Positions 7,812-18,676 of a stretch of 64,000 nucleotides of DNA are shown one piece after another; position 1 is the first letter of the stretch, and each line of letters opens with the position of its first letter. The position numbers were made by a program, and so were the translations under genes. The notes under the pieces were generated by a model. That model was not told the DNA's origin, searched no databases, and worked only from the letters and a program-made list of their open reading frames with translations. Origin of the DNA: Trochalopteron elliotii (taxonomy: Eukaryota > Chordata > Aves > Passeriformes > Leiothrichidae); the NCBI GenBank assembly GCA_024734555.1, contig JANPWX010020150.1:3083363-3147362 (forward strand). The letters run 5' to 3'.

Positions 7812-10800
7812 CTAGACAAAGGCTGCAGGGGAGTTTTGTCCAGGACAGGTTCAAGGGGTGGGTACAAACTACAAACCAATAAAACAAAGCAAAGCAACAA
7901 ATGCCAACTGAATTACCTAACTATTAACAAATCAAAGGTGATTTGGGGAGGGGTCTCGGGGGAATCCACCAACTGCTGTCCAAATCTCCTTGAAAGTTCT
8001 GGACCTTGGAGAGAGGGACTCAGTGGAGGGACTCAGGACAGAGGAAAGAAGGATACATTGAAGAGGATGGGCAGGGATCATCATAGGGAAAGGACCAATA
8101 GGAAACAGTCTCTGGGCAAAGACCAGAGAGGCATAGAAACCCTTATCAACTTATGATAAGAGAAAACTCCAAGACAAGGGGCCCATATGGGGTAACTAAA
8201 ACTATACTAAACTATACTATAACTTTTTAAAATAAAATCCTGCAACCCCACACAACATGTGTTGTAATCCAAACAAGTTTTTGACCTCAAGATGTCTCAG
8301 GCTGGAATTTAGTCTGCAAGCTTTACCTCTAACTTGCTTTTACACAAAATTTAACAGAGATAAATTCACCCACACCCCTCTCTGCTTCCACACTGCTCTC
8401 ATTTTTTATGCTGGCCTCAAACTAGCTGCTGTGATCTGTCTTCTGACATCTCTGAGATTGCTTATTCCCTGCTCTTTCCATTTTGTCCCTGCTTCACATG
8501 TCTACCTCTTTGGAGGATGGGACTACAGGAAAATCAACATAACTAAATCCAGTTCAACTTACAGAATAATATAACTGTGTCATCTGCTCTGGGACTATCA
8601 GGAGTGGATGTTGCATGCCCCAATTCAGTGTGGATAGGAACTTAGAAGATTTGATGACTTCAATGCATTCTGGGTGCTCTTTATACTAGTTACTGACAAG
8701 AAACTGGGGCATAGTTATGCATGTGAAGCCAGGCAGGTAGCCTGTTTGAGAAAATCTGAAAATCATAGCTTGAGAAATGCTAAAAAGAAAAAAAAAATCC
8801 AACAACTAAAAAAACTCAAGGAAGCACAAAAAACACCCCACCAAACAATTTTGAATGTCTTCTTTAGCACATTCATGTAGTTATCCTTGTTTGAAGTCAA
8901 GTGCATCTTAGTGGTAAGTATGCCTCTGAGTAGTTTGCCTAGTACTAAAACTTGTTAGCACATTTACATTTTTTTTCCCCCAGTAAATGATTGTCCCAGG
9001 CCACATGTAATCCTATCTGAAACTTACTGAAGTCAACACTGAGATTTGCTCTATCAGATTTTAGTCTTCAACATCTGATTATTCCTTAAGACACTGGTAG
9101 TCAAAGGTGACAAACAAAGCAAGATTTCTTTGTCTCAGGGTGAGGTGAAGCTTATCTTTATGAGTTCCTGGGTTTTTTTTCTCCAACAATAAAGGGAGCC
9201 TACAAGACTATAAAGGGAATCTAGTGCAATCCACTTCCATTTAGATGTTTACATTTAGTCAGTATCTTCAAGTCATACTTTGTAAAGGTGGGGAGGAGTC
9301 ACTAGCCAAAGACAAAATGTTTTTTCATCCAGACATACCTCTGCTCCAACCCTGAGGCTCTCCCCCTCCCCCATGCTTTTTAAACAAAAGGATGCCACTT
9401 TTCACTAGTGGCTAATTCAGTTGTGAGGCAAAGAGAATGACTGGAAAGGGCGTAATAATTACAGCACAATGTGATGATCCTCTAGTGTATTCCCTGAAGA
9501 TGTATGATCTCAGAGAATTTCTGCTAGGCCCTCTTCAAGTAATTACTGTCAATTCATGCTTATCTGCCAGCTCTCTTTCCAGGTTTTCTTTTCCTTGCCT
9601 TCCTCGGTGAAGATACTGGTTCTGACAAAAGGAGCCATTTGTCAAGGAACTGGCATGCCGACTTTTTCCTCCTATTCTTTGCTGAAATTATGCAAGAGAT
9701 TACAGTCCAACCTGAGCCAATATGTATCTTATCAGCTAAATAATAGAGTACATAATAATCAATGTCAAATGGACATTGGCAGTAGCAGATACAGTTATGC
9801 CATTCTCACAACCACTTCTGGACATCTTCATTTTCAACATGGGAAATCACAGAGGGCTTTCAAATAGATCACCAAGGCTGATTCAGTAACTGAAAAATCT
9901 GTAGCTGTAACAATCCTAGAAGGGGATTTTGAAAATAGACTCTTCTCCTCAGGTGCCATACTGGAAGGGAGGAGTCTCGTCAGGGTGTATCTCAAAAGAT
10001 GAATGTTGCTTACACATAAAAGAGCAACTGGTATGTTTTCTGGGGCTTCCACAGTGATGCCCCTCACTTCAACTTTGCCTAGCATGGAGTGGAATAATAG
10101 TCTAAGACTTGTTTACTCTCCCGGAGTTTAGACAGGGGACCTTTGACTTACAGTTTTTGTACAAGCCTGGTTAGGAAATAAGAGCAAATTGAAATCCTCT
10201 AATGACAAATTCAGGTGGATTCCTCCTCTAACCACTACATTATTTAATTTTAAATACTTGAATGGCAAATTGAATTGGCTCAGACTTCCTGTAAGAACAG
10301 CAAAAGAGACTACTAGTTAAAAGGTTTAACCATCTAGTACTGCAAAGAGTAAATCTGCAGGAATAAGGAAAAATCATCACATGCATACAAGTGCTTTTGA
10401 CAAAATAGCAAGGGCTGTCTAAAACAAATTAATTGAACCAAAATTCCCATCCTTGTTTCGTAGACTACAGAGCAAAACATGAAACTGCTGAAGTCTCTAA
10501 AAGTCTACACAATATGAGATTTTGAGCATGGATTCTGTTCCTCTTTAATTTCCCATTTCTGTGTGAGCACACCCTGAGAACAAAGTGATCTTCAGGGTCC
10601 TGTGCTATTTTGGTAGTCCTGCAGCTGTGGTGGCGCAATACATTAGACTGGATGTAGGATTGGCATATCTCACTGCTAAGCCAGTCTCTCGAATGTGCCT
10701 CTGCCTCTAGACAGGGTTGCACTTTGGCAATTACATTGTCATTGTTCAAGAGATTGCTTCTCTTTCCTAAATAGAAGCATTCACCTTCTATTGTTGGGCT

Positions 10801-11416
10801 GCTCTTCACTACAGAGGGAAAACAAAGCCAGTCCCCTTGAAAAAATATGCATTGTGGAATTTTCACCATTTACAGGTTTTAAACATACATGTGAGTTTCA
10901 AGACTGCCTGTACAACACATGAAGGGTAAAATAAGAAGGAAATAGGAGAAAGGTAGAACTCTTTACCCTGACAATTTGAAGAGGATGCTTTGGCTTTATC
11001 AGATGCTAGCATTTGCCTCAGGATTTGGGCTTATTATGAGCTTGATTTAGCTGTCAACAAATTGATCCATAACAACTGTCTTCCCCATACTAGTTCCTTC
11101 AAGCCATGTAGTCTCTCTGGAGGACAGGTCCTTTTTCATTTGTGTGTTGTGATTTGCTTTCTCCACCCCACACCCCCCCTCTCTTTTTACCCCCAGCACT
11201 GTCATTAGTTGACCCAATAACTCACTTGCTACCACATTTTTTAATTTCCTAGTATTTTGGTGGCTGAAGACATTCAGCAATACCCTCTGAGGACTTGCAC
11301 AAACATGTCACTTCTTCACAAAACATCCCCTGATTTTGTCAGTTGCATGAGCTAATGCCAGTGAAACTCCAATGCTTTGGAAGAAAATCCAGGGGCACCT
11401 TGAGGGGGTTTATTTC

Positions 11417-11435
11417 TTTTTTTTTTTTTTTTTTT
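11417..11435. repeat. Poly-T run (19 T)
   Basis: A plain mononucleotide run in AT-rich DNA, with no element attached to it. Confidence 0.95.
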
Positions 11436-11529
11436 GTAAAGTTCAAGATGATTAATTATATGGGACTCAAGATATGTAAAAGTTATCCAAGTTTTCACCA
11501 TTAATCACATAAATGAACAGAAAATAATT

Positions 11530-12260
11530 AGTTCGTAGTGACTTTCTGGCTTATTATAATCAGCCCAACTCAAATCGACTTAGCCCAGAGAGCCAAACAT
11601 AGCAAGGAAAAAAGCTCGAGGCATTTTTTCGCTATGTGTTGCCTGTTATCACACAGTGAGCTTTCTGTTCAAATGATGTGCCTTATTAAGGCAGGCGAAA
11701 CCCATTTAAACAATGTATCAGAAATGCAGACAAGCTGCAGAAAAATACATGTATAAAGGGTATATTTCTTCCTGAAATTTATTGATGGGTAAGCCTGCTA
11801 AAACTTTAGAAAATGTATTTTCTAAAACACTGACATTATGCTCTTCTAACAATACAATTTCTTGTTGTTTTTTTAATTATTTTTAATTTTGCAGTTGTTC
11901 TTTTCTCCCCTCTTACTTCTCTTTGTAATGGACTTGAAGAATGGAAATTATTCCCTTTTATTTAACTGGCTTAAGCCATGTGCTTATTAGAATAAATGTT
12001 ATCATTACCCTTTTTATTTTATGATTAGTAATTTTTATTTGATTGCCAATGTTTTTACTGTAGGCTTAAAATCTTGAATATTCCATGTGATTGAACAATA
12101 ATAAAATGGAAAGACTTGGATATGATTCTTTCTTTAGCCTAATAAATACAACTTTAATTCTTAGGGATCTATTCTAAAGGTAGGTATCCCATATTATGTT
12201 TAAATTATTGATATTTTTTTGTCATTTCTGTGAATACGAAATGTCGTGATCTTTGGCATT
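11530..12260. promoter_or_regulatory. Candidate conserved non-coding stretch (speculative)
   Basis: About 730 bp free of recognisable repeats and simple tracts. It has scattered CpG dinucleotides in the left part ('ctcgaggca', 'ttttcgctatg') and many ATTA/TAAT cores in the right part, the usual look of conserved enhancers near developmental genes. This is a judgement by eye; no conservation data were available. It may be ordinary unique DNA. Confidence 0.2.
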
Positions 12261-12284
12261 TTCATTGTTTGCATGATAGCATAA

Positions 12285-12793
12285 AATTACAGAAACATGG
12301 AATCATTAGGGCTGGAAAATACCTCTAATGTTACCAAGTTCAATCATTCCCCACCACTAGATCATGTCCCAAGTGCCACATCAACATTTATTTTAAATCC
12401 CTCCAAAGACAGTGACTCCACCACTGCCCTAGGCAACCTGTGCCAGGGCCTGACCACCCTTTTGTTGAAGAAGTTTTCCCTAATTTCCAATCTAGACCTC
12501 TCCTGGCACAACTTGAGGTTCTTTCAATTGTCCTGTCCCTTGCTCCCTGGATCAGAGCCCGACCCACCCCTGGCTAGTCCTCCTGTCAGGGAGTTGTGGA
12601 GGGTGAGAAGGTTCTCCCTGAGCCTCCTTTTTTCCAGGCTGAGCCCCCCAAGATCCCTCAGCACCTCCTAATAGGCTGTGAGTGTGCTCCAGACTCTTCC
12701 CAAGGTCTGTTCCTTTCTCTGGATGCACTCCAGCCCCTCAATTATCTTTCTTGCAGTGAGGGTCCCAGAAATGAACGCAGGATTTGAAGTGGC
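12285..12793 (-). mobile_element. CR1 LINE 3' fragment, minus strand
   Basis: Seen: starting from 'acatggaatcattaggg' the plus strand shows, in order, 'accattcccc'-like sequence, 'catgtcccaagtgccaca', 'gtgactccaccactgccct', 'gaagaagttttccctaat', 'ctgagcctcctttt', 'ctggatgcactccagcccct' and 'tcttgcagtgagggtccc'. Known: this is the reverse complement of the 3' portion of bird CR1 elements, which end in (ATTCTATG)n. Inference: a 5'-truncated CR1 inserted on the minus strand, about 510 bp and moderately diverged. The plus-strand frames at 12297-12671 and 12596-12787 lie inside it and are not genes. Confidence 0.92.
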
Positions 12794-13901
12794 CAGGACC
12801 ATTGGCAAATGATGGAAAATGGCTCAGAGTACTTCTGCCAATTTCCTCAGTCCACTTGAGTGGATCCCATTTGGTCCCATAGACGTTTAAGTGCACTATC
12901 AGGGCACTTCCAATTTGCCCTTGGAATATGAGGGCTCTGTTCCTTTTCTGTCTCTGTTTTCCACCTCAGGTGCCTGGACGACAGTACTTTTTCCTTTGTT
13001 ACTGTGTTTACCCCCATCATCCAGTAAAGAACGGAGGAATATCAAGTTGTACAAAAGTTTGTATCCTAAAGTTTGGAAATCACGGTGTCATCAGACTTGC
13101 TCAGACAGACATCCTGTCAGGTGAGTTTCGTAGCCAGTACACTTAAGTGAGTAAAGTGATAAACCTGTGAGTATATAGGGGGGTTGTCAGTGCCACAAGT
13201 CAACAGAATTTTGATGTTGAGCGAGAAAAGGTGTATAATTGAGTAAAAACTCAGACATGATCCCAGAACTTTCTGTGGTATCAATAATGGAGAGGCAAGG
13301 GTCATGAGATCCTTCTTCTGATAAATTTTTGCCCTGTAATTTCACACTGGTCATGCAGCAATAATTTCCTCATTGAATTATTATTTTTAAATTTATTTTT
13401 TTTTAATTTTTTAATTCCTGTATTGTGTAGAAGACTTGTCAGTTGTTTTAACATGGAGTTTAAAACAAAGAGCAAGAAAGTACCTGGAGACAGTGAGATG
13501 AACAGGCAACACTTATGCAAGCGCCCAAGAAATTTTGAGGACAGAATATTCAGTATTTCCTATAATGAATTTGATATTTTCATTCTAATACAGAGCACAA
13601 ATTGTTTCTTTAAAAAAATAAAATCCGTGGTCTGTGTTTTTAAATCATCTCTGTTAGAAAGACAAATGCTCAATTTATTGTTGTCATCCAGAAAAATAAA
13701 GTATGCAATTGAATCCCTTCTGATTTGGATGAGATTTTACCATTTCAAAGGGTTTGATTCAGATCTCTGCACAACTTTTCTGAGGAGAACAAATATCTGA
13801 AAAATTGGAAATAACAACCAAGTTACAGAACTCACAGTATGTGAATGTTCACTGACTTTGTATTCCCATCAGGAAACATGTATAAGAGATCATCAAGACC
13901 T

Positions 13902-13943
13902 ATTTGTTTGCTTGCTTGTTTGTTTGTTTGTTTGTTTGTTTTT
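13902..13943. repeat. (TTTG)n microsatellite
   Basis: About ten TTTG units, two of them changed to CTTG, ending in a T run. Confidence 0.95.
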
Positions 13944-14960
13944 TAAATTGTCTTCTATTTTAATTCTCTGGTAAAGTATGTTCCAATGATTACAGAACTG
14001 TATCCCAATTAAGAATGATTTCCTAAAACAGGGAAGTTCAATCAGTTCTGAGAGAGATCCTCCAGTCTGAAATCTATAATTCAGTTCACTCTTCAGAGTA
14101 TGTCATGACATCTCAGAAAACTTTTTAACTCTCTGGGTAGGGGTTCAGACTAAAAATTACAGGATTGTAAGATTGTGAAGATTCTGTGCTCTGATGCCAA
14201 CCCATGGAAACTTTACTTCATCATTTTGCCCTTCTGCTTTTGCACCCCTATTTCGTGTGTTCAGACCAAGCTACTCTCGGCAATGCCATCCTGTTATTAT
14301 ATTTGCACAATCCCTAGTAAAAAAGCAGCTAGAAAACAGCTGGAGCCTCTGGCTACCAATGTTGTAAATAATAATAGATTTATTTTCTCTAAACAGCAAT
14401 GCACATACACCAAACAGGGTCATAACATAAAGATTTGTAATAAAATAATAATAAAAAAAATGAAATACAGTTGCTAATAAAACATCTCTTCAAGTTTTCT
14501 CTTTCATTGTTCATGTGTATGTGTGTTGGTGAATGTGTGTGTGTGTGTCTGCAGCACAACAACCAAATAAGATTTTGCATACTATATCAAAACAAGTGCA
14601 ATCACAGTAACCATTTGTTTCTTGGTGTTTTCATTTCTTTTTTTTGTTGTTTTTTAATGAACTTTCCCTGAGGACAGTCTTACTAAAGCATTTATTTATT
14701 ATAAGTAACAAAAGGAATTTTGATTGTTCCAGGAAAGAAATATACTTTGATAAGCACATGGTACCACAGATGAAAATGAAAACACAATCAAGTAAATAAA
14801 AACTTGGTCATTTAAGGAAGAGATTTAAGGTAAAAATTTCTACTATCTCTGTAAAATTTAATAAAGTTATAGTAGAGATTTGGGGTCTCAGAAAAAGGAA
14901 ACTCTTGAATATTTGCCCACATTTCCCCATTTCTCTAAAAGAACTTATTTATTTCTTAGA

Positions 14961-14961
<1 letters not shown>

Positions 14962-15006
<45 letters not shown>
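14962..15006. repeat. Poly-A run (45 A)
   Basis: An uninterrupted run of 45 A, the longest homopolymer in the window. I looked for a retrocopy upstream and for flanking direct repeats and saw neither. Confidence 0.95.
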
Positions 15007-15010
<4 letters not shown>

Positions 15011-15068
15011 TGCTAATATGAAATCTCAGCCTATTTTTTGGAAGACTGAAAATATAAGAATATACATT

Positions 15069-15094
15069 TATATATATATACACACACATATAGA
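15069..15094. repeat. (TA)n/(CA)n patch
   Basis: A short run of TA dinucleotides passes into CA dinucleotides and back to TA. The purine-pyrimidine alternation is broken at both ends. Confidence 0.9.
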
Positions 15095-15975
15095 TACGCG
15101 TGTTTATATAGATATACATTTATATCTTTTCTTTCTTTGTTTTCATATTTGTACGCATGGTGAGAAGTAAAGGAGCAGTGTACCATAGCAGTGTCACAAA
15201 GAGAGTCTACATTAGGCATAAGTTAATCAATTTTCTTCTGGATGAGAGCACACAAGGAAGTTGCTCAGAAAAAACTTTCTATTCACCATTTTAACAGTAT
15301 TTATTTTATTTATTATTTTACCTCATTGAGAGGTTTTTTGTATTTCTTTAACTTAGGAAGGTGATAGGAAAGGATGATCTATATCATATATAGAAGTCAG
15401 ATGAGAAATAAATATTGTGGCACACTGTGCTTTTAAGCAGCACTATGCATGGAAATATCAATCTGTTAACTGCTTCATTGTACATTACAGCATTGTAAAA
15501 AATTCTCGTAAAATTGATAAAAATACTTACAGCTTGAAAAATTTTTTTTTTTATATTTTGATTACTCTGCATATGAGGATTCATATCTTAAGATATCATA
15601 GAATGTTAATAGCTAATGGTTTACATCTGATAAATGGTTTACATTTTTTAGTCCCCTTTCTAAGAATCACGGATTTAATTTTTCTTTTCCCCATGGAAGT
15701 CAAATTATATGAAATGGTAGACAGCAGTGAAAAACTTTTTATTCATTCCAACATGGCAAGACCTAAAATTTCTCATGAGAAATGATGTAAATTGCTCCCT
15801 GCCTTGATTATTCACTCTGGGTTACAGTAGTACAGCTATTGCTTTTGTGATAAAAAATTTGGATGTTTGGATAAAAAAGTTTGGTGTTTATTTATTTTGG
15901 TCGGATTTTGGGGGTTTGTCTGGGGTTTCTTTATTTTTTTTTCTTCAAAAAATCTGCCAGCTTTAAGTTGGTAAT

Positions 15976-16291
15976 TGTTGGGCAATTGAAGAGACAGGGT
16001 CCCCACGGTTTTCATCATGAAGCCAATTTTATTGAACACACTGTTGGTTTATATACCTTTCAAGTATAGCAACCATATCTATGTTTCTTGGTAACATTGC
16101 TTAACTATGGGTTAGTACAGACTTGTACAGGTCTGTACTGTCTTGCACAAAAACATACATGCATACACTTTGATCTCTTCCTCCTTCAGGGTCATGCCTT
16201 GATCCGCCAGGGCTAGTAGCCCTCTAGCACATCTACTTCTGTCATGAGTTCAACAGTACTTTGAGTCCTGTTTCTGAGCTGTATTCCCACA
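15976..16291 (-). mobile_element. Solo LTR, minus strand, ERVK-like
   Basis: Seen: read on the minus strand the element begins TGTGGGAATACAGC and ends CCCAACA, 316 bp. A TATATAAA box is at 16055-16048 and an AATAAA signal at 16033-16028, about 50 bp before the 3' end. Six-bp flanks are GGTAAT (15970-15975) and GATAAT (16292-16297), which agree at 5 of 6 positions. The U3 part contains a 9-bp-arm inverted repeat (16114-16122 and 16131-16139). Known: short LTRs with TG...CA ends and 6-bp duplications are typical of ERVK-type elements. Inference: an old solo LTR whose duplication has gained one mutation. No internal region is present. No primer-binding site was found next to it. Confidence 0.75.
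16114..16139. other. Inverted repeat in the LTR U3 region
   Basis: Arms AGTACAGAC (16114-16122) and GTCTGTACT (16131-16139) are perfect complements around an 8-base spacer that itself contains TGTACA. It could be a protein-binding site or simply a chance palindrome. Confidence 0.8.
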
Positions 16292-16990
16292 GATAATCTA
16301 TTCAGGCAATAGAAGACAAGATATTTGAGATAACTATCAAGTTTGAGAGGACATTTCTGTGGCTTCAGGAGCATCACTGGAGGTGATTCAGGTGTTGATT
16401 GGGAATTATTTTCCCTCTCTCAGCAAAGCATAAGGGAAAGCAAAAAAGTACTTTTGGGAGGAAGACTTAGACACTACAAGACTGGTATTTCTACCAAATA
16501 AAATTCAGGTCATATAACAATTGAGGCAATGAGTTTGTGTTTAAGAGAAGAGTGCTAGCAAGGTTTATCTGCAGCACTTTGTTGTGAAGGCAACAGCAGC
16601 AGTCAATGTGAAATTATTTGAAAATGTATGTGAGAATTTTTTGTAAATTTTTTGGGGCATTTGCCCAAATTTAGTTGCAGCTCAAAATTTTTACCCCCGC
16701 CTTATTATTTTAAAGCTATGATGGAAACTCAAAGTGACAGCATTGTCAACAACTGAGGCATAATGCTACAGACCCTTGTGCTTCTGGGCCAGTAAACAAA
16801 ACATCAGCTTCTAAGTGAAAAGGCATTAAAATAGGGGGAAAAAAAGATTGTGTGCTGTATATTATCACCATATAATACTATAAAGTAGAGTAGCATATTT
16901 ACTAATGAAATCAGGGGCAGGAGTGCTTGTGTAGGGAGATTCTGTTCATAGTAGTGCCATAATCAGCAGACTAATTTATTTATCTCTTTA

Positions 16991-17056
16991 TTTCCATGAT
17001 GATGGGCTATTGGTTGTAATTAATTTCCATGATGGGATTGGCTATTGGTAGTAGTC
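16991..17056. repeat. 33-bp imperfect tandem duplication
   Basis: Unit one starts at 16991 and unit two at 17024. Both begin TTTCCATGATG and contain GCTATTGGT. Small changes between the copies suggest a fairly old duplication. Confidence 0.8.
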
Positions 17057-18660
17057 TGCTATTAGTCTGAATGACTATGAAGAAGAAAGAACTTCCCTCT
17101 TTGATGCACACATACATAAAGCAAAGTGAGAAAATCACGAGGAAAGACCTAAGGTGTACTTCTTACACACAAAAGCAAGTAAGACAAGATGAAAAGGCTT
17201 TGAAATTATATTTAATGCTGTAGCAGCTCTGCTCCTGCAACATAACTCCATTAAACTCAACAACTGAAAGGATACAAAGAAGCTTGATCTCTTTGTTTTC
17301 TGCTGAAATTCAGACCTTTCACACCTTCCAGGGCTATTCTCAGGCAGTAGTGTGTAGATTTACCTGCAGGGGAGGCAACACTTTCAGCTGCACTCTTTTG
17401 TGTGAAAAGACAGGGGGAAACTGCAAAATGAATGAACAGGGCCGTGGAAGATATCGTATTTCCTCCTTCCATATGCTCTGGTCAAGTCTCCACAGCAGCC
17501 TCCACTTCTAGGATTGAAAGTGCTGGTGGGAAAGAGGGTGAGAACCAGCAAAGAAACTACACAGAATGAACACAGCTCGTGTGATTTTGTGGTCAAACAC
17601 CATGGGCTTTAGACTTTACACAGGTGCACCTCGTGGAATATTCAATTTCATTAGAGAGTGACAGTGAGTCAAGGTATTCTTAGTGACACAAATATATAAA
17701 GAGAAAACAGTATTTCTTCAAGATCTACAAAGCTTCTATAAAATCTTTCTAGTGTCTCTGGATGCAGAAGGGCTTGTTAGTCTGTGAGGCAAGGCATGAG
17801 GTCTAGAAGCCAAGCCTCTGGAAATTGGAATGAATTCTTGATATTTCTCCATCAGTTTGACAGAAGACCAAATCTACTGCCATCAGAAGGTCCAAACCAG
17901 CTTTGCTCCCACATATGTAAGGACACATACAATCTTGATTGACAATATGCTATCATAAAATTTCCTTGTTACTGCAGTTAATATGTAACTATTTTTACTA
18001 CTGCAGGTAACTACTGTATTTTTAATAATTGTGCAAGAAGGGCATTTAACAAAGACTAAGTTACTGAACTGTCAAGAGATAAAAAAAAAAAACCCAAAAC
18101 CCACAGAACAACACAGAAGAGGAGAACCCAATTAAACAGTCTGAGCCTAAATGGAAGTGCTAATCTGGGTATATTGGGAGAATTACAGCCGCAGAATAAA
18201 TTCTCATACAGAGCACTAAACATGCCAAATCCCTGCTGTTACAGAAGCACTATTATGAACCTGCAGTCCCTTGGTGAGAAGCCAGAAGGAAAAGGGGAGG
18301 ACTCTGTCTGCTTCCTGCACCTTCTCCTCAATAACATAAATTATGGCGATAAAACCCCTTTGTTGTCTTCATTGGATCTGCTACAATCATCTCGCAGCAT
18401 AGTGCTGTCAACAAGGTGATGTCATCTTTTCCTGCCCTCTTCTTGCAGCAAATACATTAGTCAACATTGGAGGCTAAGCTTTAAAGACCTGGTGATCAGA
18501 ACATTCTGGAAAACCTAACAACTGAAAACAAGCAACCCATCATGAAAGTGAATAGCACTGCAATCATACTGATGGTGCATTCTGGAGGTTTTCTCCTAAA
18601 ATTCTTTGCTCCTCCCTAGCAACAAAACTGCAGAAAATTCTACAGATGTATCTTAGTTAC

Positions 18661-18676
18661 AAAAAAAAAAAAAAAA
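18661..18676. repeat. Poly-A run (16 A)
   Basis: A simple homopolymer with no adjoining retroposon recognised. Confidence 0.95.

Larger units (their letters stand above)
7544..8252 (-). mobile_element. Minus-strand LTR nested in the older ERV fragment
   Basis: Seen: on the plus strand the element runs TGTTGGGGTG to CAACCCCACA, 709 bp. It has inverted ends (TGTTGGGG against TGTGGGGTTG) and an exact 6-bp direct repeat CAACAT at 7538-7543 and 8253-8258. A minus-strand AATAAA signal is at 7720-7715, about 170 bp before the 3' end. Further features are a hairpin at 7671-7697, a CACGGCCGTG palindrome at 7665-7674, and four tandem units of 'cctcaggagagaca' at 7758-7811. Known: 6-bp duplications and TG...CA ends fit ERVK-type LTRs. 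Inference: a solo LTR inserted after the older fragment. The 173-codon plus-strand frame (7635-8156) is antisense to the LTR and not a gene. Confidence 0.78.
8259..12284. other. Unique AT-rich non-coding DNA
   Basis: No gene is recognised. The longest frames (105 codons at 8257-8574, 103 at 9556-9867, 134 on the minus strand at 10465-10869) show no domain and are not supported by splice context. A 19-T run is at 11417-11435. The part from about 11530 to 12260 is low in repeats, and its left portion holds some CpGs and homeodomain-like TAAT sites. It is listed separately as a candidate conserved element. Confidence 0.5.
12794..15975. other. AT-rich non-coding DNA with many microsatellites
   Basis: No gene is recognised. 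The 125-codon frame at 13423-13800 and the 122-codon frame at 15417-15785 are AT-rich and show no domain. Simple tracts include TTTG units at 13902-13943, a TG-rich patch at 14515-14549, a 45-A run at 14962-15006 and a TA/CA patch at 15069-15094. Confidence 0.55.

Noticed and set aside
7662..8391. LTR boundary starting at TGTCACGG (7662)
   Set aside because: No matching duplication could be found for it, whereas 7544-8252 has exact 6-bp repeats and inverted ends.
10465..10869. 134-codon minus-strand frame as a small gene
   Set aside because: No domain, signal peptide or recognisable family; one frame of this length is expected by chance in 64 kb.
14962..15006. 45-A run as the tail of a processed pseudogene
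   Set aside because: No coding resemblance upstream and no flanking direct repeats; bird CR1 rarely makes such copies.
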